A DNA stretch of 16,791 nucleotides from an uncultured Marvinbryantia sp. GTDB taxonomy: Bacteria > Bacillota > Clostridia > Lachnospirales > Lachnospiraceae. The notes beneath the pieces were generated by a model. It was not told where the DNA came from, did no database searches, and saw only the letters and a list, made by a program, of their open reading frames with translations. The stretch spans positions 1 to 16,791 of the forward strand of contig CAKRRF010000046.1 of assembly GCA_934394985.1 (NCBI GenBank), in the 5' to 3' direction. Made by a program: the position numbers and the translations under genes. How positions within the stretch are numbered: position 1 is the stretch's first letter; every line of letters begins with the position of its first letter. Positions 7,011-14,042 of this stretch are shown in pieces.

Positions 7011-7076
7011 CACAAATTCTTAAGAATCCACAAAAATTCTTTAAGGAACATAACATAACCTGTTCACATTTGTTCA
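7011..7076 (+). promoter_or_regulatory. Direct repeats upstream of the NlpC/P60 gene
   Basis: Two kinds of direct repeat are visible. CACAAATTCTTAAG (7011-7024) is repeated with small changes as CACAAAAATTCTTTAAGG (7029-7046), 18 bases on. TGTTCA occurs at 7061-7066 and 7071-7076, one helical turn apart. ATTCTTAAGAAT (7016-7027) is also a perfect palindrome. Such tandem repeats commonly bind OmpR/PhoB-type response regulators. The exact promoter is not clear. Confidence 0.4.
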
Positions 7077-7157
7077 TTAAAATGTAATCTGTACATGACA
7101 TTGGGGGCTGTTGGAAAATAGCTCATAGATATGACGATATGCAAAAGGAGGAAAAGT

Positions 7158-8477
7158 ATGCATAAGAAGAAAATTTGGATTGCATCATGTATCCTGGCAG
7201 CAGGTTTTACGATGAATATGACGTATGCAGTTGGCGCAGCAGATGCAGAAAAAGGGGAGCTTATTTTTGCACAGTGCGAAGAATATATTAATGTTCGTTC
7301 AGAAGCAGATGAAAACAGTGAGGTAGTGGCCAAGCTGTATAATGATGGCGCGGCAACCGTAGAAGAGACAGAAGACAACGGCTGGTATAAGATTACATCC
7401 GGAAATGCCAGTGGATATGTGAAGGCGGAGTATTTTGCAACCGGAGAGCAGGCGCAGGAGATTGCCGATCAGGTGGCTTATAATGTAGCCGTAGTGAATG
7501 CAGAAGCATTGAACATTCGTACCGCACCGTCAGAGGAATCGGATGTGATCGACGTGGCTGCACAGTCTACGGAGCTGGAAGTAGTAGATAAAAGCGGAGA
7601 CTGGGCAACCGTAGCGCTGGGAAATGATGTATACGGATTTATTCACCCGGATTATTGTGAGTACAAGACCTATTACCCTACCGCAGTGACACTGGAAGAG
7701 GAATCTGCAAGGGAAGAGGCTATGCGCCGGGCAGAAGAAGCGAAGAACCGTGCAGCAGAGGAAGATGCAGCAAATACAGATACAGAGAATGCAGACAGTA
7801 CCGGCGTGGAAGATACTTCTTATATAGAAGATGTTGTTGCCGAAGATTCCTATACAGAAGAAACAGAGGCTTCCTATACAGAGCAGACGCCGGAGACAGA
7901 GCCACAGTATACCGAAAGCACACCGGAGACAGAGCCGCAGTATACCGAAAGTGTACCGGAGACAGAGCCGCAGTACACCGAAAGTGTACCGGAGACAGAA
8001 CCGCAGTATACCGAAAGTACGCCGGAGACAGAGCCACAGTACACGGAAAGCATTCCGGAGACAGAGTATACGGAAAGTACACCGGAGACTCAGGCGACAG
8101 AAAGTACCTCCAGTGACAGTTCACTGGGACAGCAGATCGCAGATTATGCGGTACAGTTTGTGGGTAATCCATATGTATACGGCGGAAGCAGTCTGACAAA
8201 TGGAACAGACTGTTCCGGATTTACCATGTCGGTTATGGCAAACTTTGGTATCGGACTTGCCCGTACAGCAGCAGATCAGGCTTATGGCGGGACATCCATA
8301 TCGGTCAGTGACATCCAGCCGGGAGATCTTCTGTTCTACTCGGATGGAAGCGGAATCAGCCACGTAGCATTGTATATCGGTGGTGGTCAGATCGTACATG
8401 CGGCAACCGAATCACAGGGAATCATTATTTCCAATTATAACTACGATACGCCGGTATGTGCAGCCAGATACTGGTAA
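7158..8477 (+). CDS. Secreted SH3-domain NlpC/P60 peptidoglycan hydrolase
   Basis: This predicted wall endopeptidase (439 residues) is likely to cut the peptide stem of peptidoglycan outside the membrane. Residues 1-29 are a signal peptide. Two bacterial SH3 domains follow at about 35-93 (YINVRSEAD...GYVKAEYF) and 110-165 (ALNIRTAPSE...YGFIHPDYC). Residues 179-205 form a charged Glu/Arg/Ala helix, probably coiled coil. Residues 244-316 are an 11-residue tandem repeat linker. The C-terminal NlpC/P60 domain (about 323-439) has catalytic Cys352 in TDCSGF, His402 in SHVALYIG and third residue His414 in IVHAA. The start at ATG 7158 follows AAAGGAGG; an upstream in-frame ATG (7131) has no site and would spoil the signal peptide. 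It ends with the family-typical ARYW. Confidence 0.93.
   Translation: MHKKKIWIASCILAAGFTMNMTYAVGAADAEKGELIFAQCEEYINVRSEADENSEVVAKLYNDGAATVEETEDNGWYKITSGNASGYVKAEYFATGEQAQEIADQVAYNVAVVNAEALNIRTAPSEESDVIDVAAQSTELEVVDKSGDWATVALGNDVYGFIHPDYCEYKTYYPTAVTLEEESAREEAMRRAEEAKNRAAEEDAANTDTENADSTGVEDTSYIEDVVAEDSYTEETEASYTEQTPETEPQYTESTPETEPQYTESVPETEPQYTESVPETEPQYTESTPETEPQYTESIPETEYTESTPETQATESTSSDSSLGQQIADYAVQFVGNPYVYGGSSLTNGTDCSGFTMSVMANFGIGLARTAADQAYGGTSISVSDIQPGDLLFYSDGSGISHVALYIGGGQIVHAATESQGIIISNYNYDTPVCAARYW
7887..8105 (+). repeat. 33-bp tandem repeats encoding a Pro/Thr/Glu linker
   Basis: Five 33-bp units start at 7887, 7920, 7953, 7986 and 8019. Each encodes [T/V]PETEPQYTES. Two 27-bp variants follow (8052 and 8079) that encode IPETEYTES and TPETQATES. 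Third-position differences (CCA/CCG, ACC/ACG, TAT/TAC) show some divergence between copies while the peptide is kept. The unit sits between the SH3 domains and the catalytic domain and probably works as a flexible wall-spanning spacer whose length may vary between strains. Confidence 0.95.
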
Positions 8478-8501
8478 AATAACAGAATTCATCAAGCAAT
8501 G

Positions 8502-8540
8502 AAAACACTCCTGGGAGGTTATGCCTTCCGGGAGTGTTTT
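8502..8540 (+). terminator. Intrinsic terminator after the NlpC/P60 gene
   Basis: AAAACACTCC plus TGGGAGG (8502-8518) pairs with CCTTCC plus GGGAGTGTTTT (8524-8540) around a TTATG loop, with a few G-T pairs. The right arm ends in TTTT. The symmetric A/T flanks would let it work on both strands. Confidence 0.8.
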
Positions 8541-8624
8541 GTGATATACTGACAGGAGCGTATAAAACAGGATCAGAGAGTGAATTGAGACATCTCTGAA
8601 ACGGACAAAAAGCGCAAAGACAGG

Positions 8625-8653
8625 ATGACACGGAGGAAAAAGTATTGTATACT
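8625..8653 (+). promoter_or_regulatory. Putative promoter of the lysR-HAD-fliB-like unit
   Basis: ATGACA (8625-8630) and TATACT (8648-8653) are 17 bases apart, each differing from consensus at one base. Start would be near 8660, leaving a leader of about 85 bases that contains the small hairpin GTGTC-CCGGA-GACAC (8668-8682). Confidence 0.55.
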
Positions 8654-8744
8654 GGCAAAAGGTAAGCGTGTCCCGGAGACACAAAAACAGTGACAGATAA
8701 AAGTGTACATTTGTAAAAGAGCAGTGACAACGAAAGGTAGAAAA

Positions 8745-9665
8745 ATGGACATTCGGGCAATTCGGTATTTTATAGAAGTGGCACATGAACTGAATATAAC
8801 GAGAGCAGCAGAAAATCTGCATATTGCGCAGCCACCGCTGTCCAGGCAGATTCATCAGCTGGAAGAAGAACTGGGAGTGGAATTGTTTGAGCGGAAAAAG
8901 AAAAAACTTCAGCTTACAGAAGTGGGTCAGCTTTTGCTCCACAGAGGGGATCAGATTGTGACGCTGCTGGAAAAAACAGAGGATGAAATCCGTGTTTTTG
9001 GAAAAGAAGTAACCGGCACCTTATATCTTGGTACGGTGGAGGGAAGCGCTCCTAAGATGATATCCCGGTGGGTGTCTGAATTCTCCGGTCGTTATCCGGA
9101 AGTGCAGTATAATCTCTGGAACGGTAGCAGTGATGATGTGATTGACCGTCTGTCCAAGGGGCTTTGTGACCTGGCGGTGATCGCGGCACCATATGATACG
9201 GAGCGCTGGGCTGGGATCCCAGTGGGCTCAGAGCCATGGGCAGCGCTGATTCCGCATGATCATCCTCTGGCAAAGGCGCCTAGCGAAAATGTATCCATGA
9301 GAGATCTGGCAGAAGAATCCCTGATTATTCCTTCCAGAAAGTCCAGAGCAAAAGAGATCCGGGGATGGTTCAGGAAGATTGGGAAAGAACCGAAGATACT
9401 CTGTGAGATCAGCAACTATATGAATGCCTTTGCATTGGTAAAAGCGAAAATGGGGATTGCGATATTCCCGGCTACCATGGAGTTTGGTATGACACACACA
9501 CAGGTAGTGACAAAAACCATTGTGGATCCAAGGCATCAGGCAGATTATATGCTGGTATGGGATAAAAATCGGTCGCTGGTAGGACTGGCAGAGAAATTCC
9601 TGGACTGTGTGCAGGAACTACAGGAAAGAGAACAGAATGAGGCAGAACGAAGGAGAGAATTATGA
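8745..9665 (+). CDS. LysR family transcriptional regulator
   Basis: This DNA-binding regulator has 306 residues, normal for the family. The N-terminal winged helix-turn-helix (about 1-60) has the canonical LysR layout: MDIRAIRYFIEVA, then NITRAAENLHIAQPPLSRQI as the recognition region and LFERKKKKLQLTEVG as the wing. Residues 90-295 form the periplasmic-binding-protein-like effector domain (TLYLGTVEGSAP and following). The ligand cannot be inferred. The ATG at 8745 follows GAAAGGTAG; an ATG at 8703 in the same frame gives a non-family extension. Its stop overlaps the next start by 4 bases (ATGA), so it is translationally coupled to a HAD phosphatase. Unlike many LysR genes it is not divergent from a target operon. 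Confidence 0.93.
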   Translation: MDIRAIRYFIEVAHELNITRAAENLHIAQPPLSRQIHQLEEELGVELFERKKKKLQLTEVGQLLLHRGDQIVTLLEKTEDEIRVFGKEVTGTLYLGTVEGSAPKMISRWVSEFSGRYPEVQYNLWNGSSDDVIDRLSKGLCDLAVIAAPYDTERWAGIPVGSEPWAALIPHDHPLAKAPSENVSMRDLAEESLIIPSRKSRAKEIRGWFRKIGKEPKILCEISNYMNAFALVKAKMGIAIFPATMEFGMTHTQVVTKTIVDPRHQADYMLVWDKNRSLVGLAEKFLDCVQELQEREQNEAERRREL

Positions 9666-10447
9666 TTAAATTAGTAGCATCAGATGTGGATGGAACTTTA
9701 CTGCCAGAGGGAACTGCAGATATGAATCCGGAACTATACGACGTGATACGCAGGCTGAAGGAAAAAGGAATTGTATTTGCTGCGGCCAGCGGACGCCAGA
9801 TGAACAGTGTCCGGGGAGTATTTCGACCGGTTCAGGATGAAGTATATTTTATTTCCAATAATGGCGGATATGTAAAATATCGGGATGAAGTGCTGGCATG
9901 TCGTTCTTTTTCAACGGAGGTCGCAGAGGAGATTATTTCTTATGTGCGAACCATGGAAGATACGTTTTACCTTGTGACTGCACCGGAGGGAGATTTTACA
10001 GACTGCAGAGATCAGGAAATGATCCGCTGGCTGAAAGAAGGCTATAAGCTTTCTATTGATGAAGTCGCAGATGTCCGTCAGAAGCAGGAGCTGTTGGTGA
10101 AGGTCTCTGCATTTGTGAAAAACAGGGATGCGGCAGTGGTGGCACAGCCGGCGATTGCGAAGTTTGCGGGAAGAGCACTGGTGACGGCAGCGGGGGATCA
10201 CTGGATTGATTTTACGGCACCTGGTGCGGAAAAAGGCAATGCTTTAAAGGAACTACAGAAACGTCTGGGCGTAACATACGAAGAAACGATGGCATTTGGA
10301 GATAATAACAATGATATCAGTATGCTGAAATGTGCCGGGGAGAGCTATGCGGTGGCAGCAGCCAGGGAAGAGGTCAAAGCAGTCTGCAGACATGTGCTTC
10401 CGGCAGAAGAGGACAGCGTACTGAATGTGCTGAAGACATTACTCTGA
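9662..10447 (+). CDS. Cof-type HAD-IIB family phosphatase
   Basis: This is a cytoplasmic Mg2+-dependent phosphatase, probably acting on sugar phosphates or other small phosphorylated metabolites. The 261-residue length is typical of HAD-IIB proteins. Motif I is DVDGTLL with nucleophile Asp8 and acid/base Asp10. Motif II is AASGRQ with Ser43. Motif III is Lys191 in GAEKGNAL. Motif IV is GDNNND at 213-218. The C2-type cap lies between motifs II and III (about residues 80-185). It starts inside the lysR stop codon (ATGA) and ends 22 bases before the FliB-like gene, so all three are likely co-transcribed. The substrate is not predictable from sequence. Confidence 0.93.
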   Translation: MIKLVASDVDGTLLPEGTADMNPELYDVIRRLKEKGIVFAAASGRQMNSVRGVFRPVQDEVYFISNNGGYVKYRDEVLACRSFSTEVAEEIISYVRTMEDTFYLVTAPEGDFTDCRDQEMIRWLKEGYKLSIDEVADVRQKQELLVKVSAFVKNRDAAVVAQPAIAKFAGRALVTAAGDHWIDFTAPGAEKGNALKELQKRLGVTYEETMAFGDNNNDISMLKCAGESYAVAAAREEVKAVCRHVLPAEEDSVLNVLKTLL

Positions 10448-10469
10448 TGATGGAGAATGAGGTGGGGAA

Positions 10470-11612
10470 ATGAGATATACCGTTCCGGATTATTATAAGA
10501 AGTTCCAGTGTCTGGCCGGTGACTGTCCGGCTACCTGCTGTGCAGGATGGCAGATCGTGATTGATCAGAAGTCACTGAAGAGATATCGAAAGGCCAAAGG
10601 AAGCTTTGGCAACCGCATTCGCAATTCTGTGGACTGGAGGGAAGAGACTTTTTTGCAATATGAAAACCGCAGATGTGCATTTTTGAATGAAGAAAATCTC
10701 TGTGACATGCATATTGAGGCGGGAGCGGAAATGATGTGTGCCACATGCCGGAAGTATCCGAGACATGTGGAAGAATTTGAAAATGAGAGAGAGATCACAC
10801 TGTCCATGTCCTGTCCGGCTGTGGCAGAGATGATTCTCGGGAAAAAAGAGCCGGTCACGATGCGAACGGCAGAAGATGACCGGGAAGAGGAAGAAGACGG
10901 ATTTGATTTTTTCCTGTATTCGGCATTGCAGGATATCAGAGAAGTGATGATCGGGATGCTGCAGGATCGCAGGATTCCAGTACATCTGCGTATGGCAGAA
11001 GTGCTGGCGCTGGGACATGATGTACAGAACCGGATCCGGGCGGGACAGATATTTGAGATAGAAACGGTACTGGAGCGATATCGAAGCCCGGAAGCGCAGA
11101 AGCGGCTGCAGAAAAAGATCCTGACAGAAGCACGGGATGCAAAAGGAAACACGGCAGGAAAACAGGAAGCAGATGCACTGCTGCGCGTATTGGATGCATT
11201 TGAAGTGCTGGATCCTGAGTGGAAAAAGGATGTGCAGATATGGAAGCGTTGTGCAGAAAGTCCATGTCCTGGTGAGATACCGGAGAATGAGATCGAACAG
11301 ATGGTGGTATATTATCTGTATACGTATTTTTGCGGGGCGGTCTATGATGGTGATGCACAGGCGAAGGTCAAGATGGCGATCGTCAGTACGCTGATCTGGG
11401 AAGAATTGATTCGGGCATCCGAGGCACAAAAAGGAAAACCGCTTTCCTTTGAAGAGCGGGTGATACTGGCATATCGTTATTCCAGAGAACTGGAGCATTC
11501 AGATCCCAATCTGAACGCAATGGAAGAACAGATGAATCATTTTCCGGAAGCGGGATTTCCGGTGTTGCTTGGGCTGCTGGCTGACCGGGCGGAAGTTGAC
11601 AGAAACAGGTGA
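10470..11612 (+). CDS. FliB/YkgJ-like cysteine-cluster protein (annotated family: flagellin lysine-N-methylase)
   Basis: The protein has 380 residues. The N-terminal third carries a dense cysteine set: Cys14, Cys19, Cys23 and Cys24 in FQCLAGDCPATCCAGW, then Cys69 and Cys78 (CAFLNEENLCDMH), Cys90 and Cys93 (MMCATCRKYPRH) and Cys115 (MSCPA). This is the pattern of the YkgJ-type cysteine cluster shared with FliB, which methylates lysines of flagellin in Salmonella. It is thought to bind metal or an iron-sulfur cluster. The rest is mostly helical and charged without a motif I recognise. No flagellar gene is in the window, so flagellin may not be the substrate. GAGGTGGGG before the ATG is a good ribosome binding site. 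A promoter for the next unit lies across its stop codon. Confidence 0.75.
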   Translation: MRYTVPDYYKKFQCLAGDCPATCCAGWQIVIDQKSLKRYRKAKGSFGNRIRNSVDWREETFLQYENRRCAFLNEENLCDMHIEAGAEMMCATCRKYPRHVEEFENEREITLSMSCPAVAEMILGKKEPVTMRTAEDDREEEEDGFDFFLYSALQDIREVMIGMLQDRRIPVHLRMAEVLALGHDVQNRIRAGQIFEIETVLERYRSPEAQKRLQKKILTEARDAKGNTAGKQEADALLRVLDAFEVLDPEWKKDVQIWKRCAESPCPGEIPENEIEQMVVYYLYTYFCGAVYDGDAQAKVKMAIVSTLIWEELIRASEAQKGKPLSFEERVILAYRYSRELEHSDPNLNAMEEQMNHFPEAGFPVLLGLLADRAEVDRNR

Positions 11613-11624
11613 TTTGCTTATAAT
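11596..11624 (+). promoter_or_regulatory. Consensus sigma-A promoter of the CobW pair, overlapping the previous stop codon
   Basis: TTGACA (11596-11601) and TATAAT (11619-11624) are both perfect and separated by 17 bases. The FliB-like gene ends at 11612, inside the spacer. Predicted start is near 11631, giving a leader of about 140 bases before the first CobW gene. Confidence 0.85.
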
Positions 11625-11773
11625 TAGAAATCAGGGGCAGAGCTGGGCCTGCGATATGGAAAGCGCAGCGTGAAGAATAAGGTATCTGCCAGATCAGAAA
11701 ACTGGATTTTGCCGGAATGTAGGCAGCAAAGGCGGATCATGAAGGTTCGTTTTAACAGAAAGAAGGAATAAAA
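11625..11773 (+). promoter_or_regulatory. Long leader of the CobW operon with possible RNA structure
   Basis: The leader holds CTGCG / CGCAG (11649-11668) and two competing pairings: CTGCC (11686-11690) with GGCAG (11722-11726), or CCAG (11689-11692) with CTGG (11702-11705). I recognise no known riboswitch and no Zur-type palindrome. A GAAGGAA ribosome binding site precedes the ATG at 11774. Confidence 0.35.
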
Positions 11774-12862
11774 ATGACAAAAGTAGATATTATTTCAGGA
11801 TTTTTAGGAGCAGGAAAGACTACACTGATTAAAAAACTGCTGAAGGAAGTATATGCCAATCAGCAGGTAGTTCTGATTGAAAATGAATTTGGAGAAATCG
11901 GTATTGACGGCGGTTTTCTGAAAGAAGCCGGTATCAATATCACAGAAATGAACTCAGGCTGTATCTGCTGTTCCCTGGTGGGAGACTTTGGAAAAGCACT
12001 GAAAGAAGTGACAGAGAAATACCATCCGGACCGTATCATCATCGAGCCATCCGGAGTAGGCAAGCTGTCTGATGTCAGAAAGGCAGTCGAAGATGCGGCA
12101 GAAGATGCGCATCTGGAAGTAAACAGTCTGATTACGGTAGCGAATGCAGCAAAGATTAAGATGTATATGAGAACATTCGGTGAGTTTTACAACAATCAGG
12201 TGGAAAATGCCGGAGCGATTATTTTAAGCAGAACACAGAGCATGACAGAGGAAAAGCAGATGGAAGCGGCTGCGCTGGTACGCGAAAAGAATCCAAATGC
12301 GGTTATTATCACCACTCCATGGGATGAATTGACCGGACAGCAGATTCTGGATGCGATCGAAGGCACCCATTCTCTGGCAAAAGAGCTGATGGAAGAACAC
12401 GAACATCATCACGATGGAGAATGCGGATGCGGCCATCATCATGACCATGAAGAGCACGAACATCATCACGATGGAGAATGCGGATGCGGCCACCATCATG
12501 ACCACGAAGAGCACGAACATCATCACGATGGAGAATGCGGATGCGGTCACCATCATGACCATGATCACCACCATCATCATGCAGATGAGGTATTTACTTC
12601 CTGGGGTAAAGAGACTCCTCGTAAATACAGCAAAGAGGAACTGGAACATATTCTGAAGACATTGAACGAGTCTGAGGATCTGGGTATGATACTTCGTGCA
12701 AAAGGTATGCTGCCTTGTACAGATGGTACCTGGATGCATTTTGACCTGGTACCGGAAGAATACGAGATCCGTACCGGAGCAGCAGATTACACAGGCAGAT
12801 TGTGTGTGATCGGTTCCAAATTAAAAGAAGATAAGCTGGAAGAGCTGTTTCTCCTGAAATAG
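11774..12862 (+). CDS. CobW/P47K (COG0523) GTPase with His/Cys-rich metal-binding repeats
   Basis: This is a G3E-family P-loop GTPase, predicted metallochaperone (362 residues). Walker A is GFLGAGKT at 9-16. ENEFGEIGIDG at 36-46 is the typical switch region. GCICC at 62-66 is the CobW metal-binding GCxCC motif. The usual NKxD guanine motif is represented by SRTQ (152-155). Residues 207-263 are three identical 19-residue repeats, each with eight His and two Cys, extended by DHHHHH. Such inserts bind Zn, Ni or Co. A CobW C-terminal domain follows (271-362). Family members deliver or insert zinc, cobalt or nickel; the metal here is not determined. It is the first gene of a promoter-led unit and is followed 70 bases later by a second COG0523 gene. 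Confidence 0.93.
   Translation: MTKVDIISGFLGAGKTTLIKKLLKEVYANQQVVLIENEFGEIGIDGGFLKEAGINITEMNSGCICCSLVGDFGKALKEVTEKYHPDRIIIEPSGVGKLSDVRKAVEDAAEDAHLEVNSLITVANAAKIKMYMRTFGEFYNNQVENAGAIILSRTQSMTEEKQMEAAALVREKNPNAVIITTPWDELTGQQILDAIEGTHSLAKELMEEHEHHHDGECGCGHHHDHEEHEHHHDGECGCGHHHDHEEHEHHHDGECGCGHHHDHDHHHHHADEVFTSWGKETPRKYSKEELEHILKTLNESEDLGMILRAKGMLPCTDGTWMHFDLVPEEYEIRTGAADYTGRLCVIGSKLKEDKLEELFLLK
12392..12562 (+). repeat. Three 57-bp tandem repeats encoding His/Cys metal-binding units
   Basis: Units begin at 12392, 12449 and 12506. Each encodes EEHEHHHDGECGCGHHHDH with no amino-acid change and only a few silent differences (GAA/GAG, CAT/CAC, GGC/GGT). The near identity of the DNA points to recent duplication or gene conversion, so copy number probably varies between strains. 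Confidence 0.97.
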
Positions 12863-12932
12863 AAGTGTGACTGCTCACAGTAACAGAAACGTGCAGAATA
12901 CAGGATATACGAAATAGAAAAGAGAGGGAATT

Positions 12933-13877
12933 ATGCAGAAAATTCCGGTATATATGATTACAGGATTCCTGGAAAGCGGAAAGACCAGCTTTCTTCAGGA
13001 TATCGTAACAGACGAAGATTTTACAGAGGGACAGAGATGTCTGCTGATCGTGTGCGAAGAAGGCGAAGTAGAATATAATAAAGAAGAACTGTGTGGCAAT
13101 AATATCACCATGATTACTGTGGATGAAGAAGAAAAAATGAACACAGATTTTCTGAAATACTGTATTCGTCAGTACACACCAAAAAAGATTTTTATCGAAA
13201 TGAACGGTATGTGGGACTTTAAATGGGTATTTGAATGGGGAACCATGGATCGTCTGGTGCTGGCACAGATTATTACGCTGGTAGATGGAATCTCATTCCC
13301 GGTATACCTGAACAATATGAGAAGTCTGTTCAGCAACATGTTCCAGTATACAGAAATGGTGATTTTCAACCGCTGTGATGAAATAATGGATCTGCATTCT
13401 TATCGAAGAACCGTGCGCAGCCTGAATCCAAGAGCCATGGTATATTTCGAAGGAGAAGACGGCGAACCGATTGATCCGGGAGCGGAAGTACCGCCATTTG
13501 ATTTTCATGCAGATGTGATCAATATCGAAGATATGGATTATGGTCTGTGGTTCCTGGATGCTTCCGACAATCCGGAGCGTTATGAAGGAAAGACGGTTCG
13601 ATTCCTTGCAAAAGTCATGAAGTCCAGAAGAATGCCGGAAGGTATGATCGTTCCTGGACGCAATGCCATGACCTGCTGTGAAGATGATATCCGTTTCATC
13701 GGTTATCTGTGTAAGGCAGACTTTGTCAGTGAACTGAAGACCCGTCAGTGGATCTACCTGACCGCGAAGATACATTATGAATATCAGAAGGACTACGGAG
13801 AAGAAGGACCGGTACTGTATGGAATCAGTTATGAACCGGCAGAAGCACCGGAAGAGGATCTGGTATATTTCAATTAA
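12933..13877 (+). CDS. COG0523-type GTPase fused to a YcgQ-like (TIGR03943) C-terminal domain
   Basis: The protein has 314 residues. The N-terminal part is a CobW-like GTPase: Walker A GFLESGKTSF at 11-20, IFIEMNGMW at 86-94 in the Walker B region and NRCD at 146-149 as the guanine-specificity NKxD-type motif. The CobW metal motif GCxCC is absent. From about residue 215 the sequence changes type: YEGKTVRFLAKV, GRNAMTCCEDD (242-252), then FIGYLCKAD and QWIYLTAKI, ending in PEEDLVYF. This series resembles the C-terminal domain of YcgQ/TIGR03943 proteins (MTCC...D, then QWVxVxG and a terminal PYVY-like end). Those are normally separate proteins encoded beside a YcgR permease and a CobW GTPase. 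It is likely co-transcribed with the His-rich CobW gene upstream. The fusion is my inference from motifs. Confidence 0.8.
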   Translation: MQKIPVYMITGFLESGKTSFLQDIVTDEDFTEGQRCLLIVCEEGEVEYNKEELCGNNITMITVDEEEKMNTDFLKYCIRQYTPKKIFIEMNGMWDFKWVFEWGTMDRLVLAQIITLVDGISFPVYLNNMRSLFSNMFQYTEMVIFNRCDEIMDLHSYRRTVRSLNPRAMVYFEGEDGEPIDPGAEVPPFDFHADVINIEDMDYGLWFLDASDNPERYEGKTVRFLAKVMKSRRMPEGMIVPGRNAMTCCEDDIRFIGYLCKADFVSELKTRQWIYLTAKIHYEYQKDYGEEGPVLYGISYEPAEAPEEDLVYFN

Positions 13878-13887
13878 ATACTATGAG

Positions 13888-13923
13888 AATCGTCATTGCT
13901 GAGTTGGCAGTGGCGATTTTTTT
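13888..13923 (+). terminator. Intrinsic terminator of the CobW operon
   Basis: AATCGTCATTGC (13888-13899) pairs with GCAGTGGCGATT (13907-13918, two G-T pairs), followed by a run of seven T from 13917. It starts 11 bases after the stop codon. Confidence 0.88.
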
Positions 13924-13942
13924 CGACAAGGATTGTCAGATT

Positions 13943-14007
13943 TTTACAAAAATTTACCTAAAATTTACAAAGAAAACTATTTTCTTTTGTAGAATATGTG
14001 GTACAAT
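13943..14007 (+). promoter_or_regulatory. glgCD promoter with three TTTAC[A/C] direct repeats upstream
   Basis: TTTACA (13943-13948), TTTACC (13953-13958) and TTTACA (13964-13969) lie on the same face of the helix, 10 and 11 bases apart. They end about 10 bases before the expected -35. An extended -10, TGG-TACAAT (TACAAT at 14002-14007), follows; the -35 region (ATTTTC at 13979-13984, 17-base spacer) is poor. A weak -35 with adjacent tandem repeats fits an activated promoter, as with PhoP/PhoB-type regulators whose boxes are TT[A/T/C]ACA repeats at about 11 bases. Confidence 0.5.
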
Positions 14008-14042
14008 TATTATATCCATGATATCTAGGGGGATTATGAAAA

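Noticed and set aside
10572..11498. 308-codon - strand frame opposite the FliB-like gene
   Set aside because: It is a mirror of a codon-biased + strand gene, is cysteine- and histidine-rich without family motifs, and has no ribosome binding site. The + strand frame has the conserved cysteine cluster.
12866..12879. TGTGA-CTGC-TCACA as a CRP/FNR-type operator between the two CobW genes
   Set aside because: The spacer is 4 rather than the required 6 bases, and it lies inside an operon. More likely a small RNA hairpin or chance.
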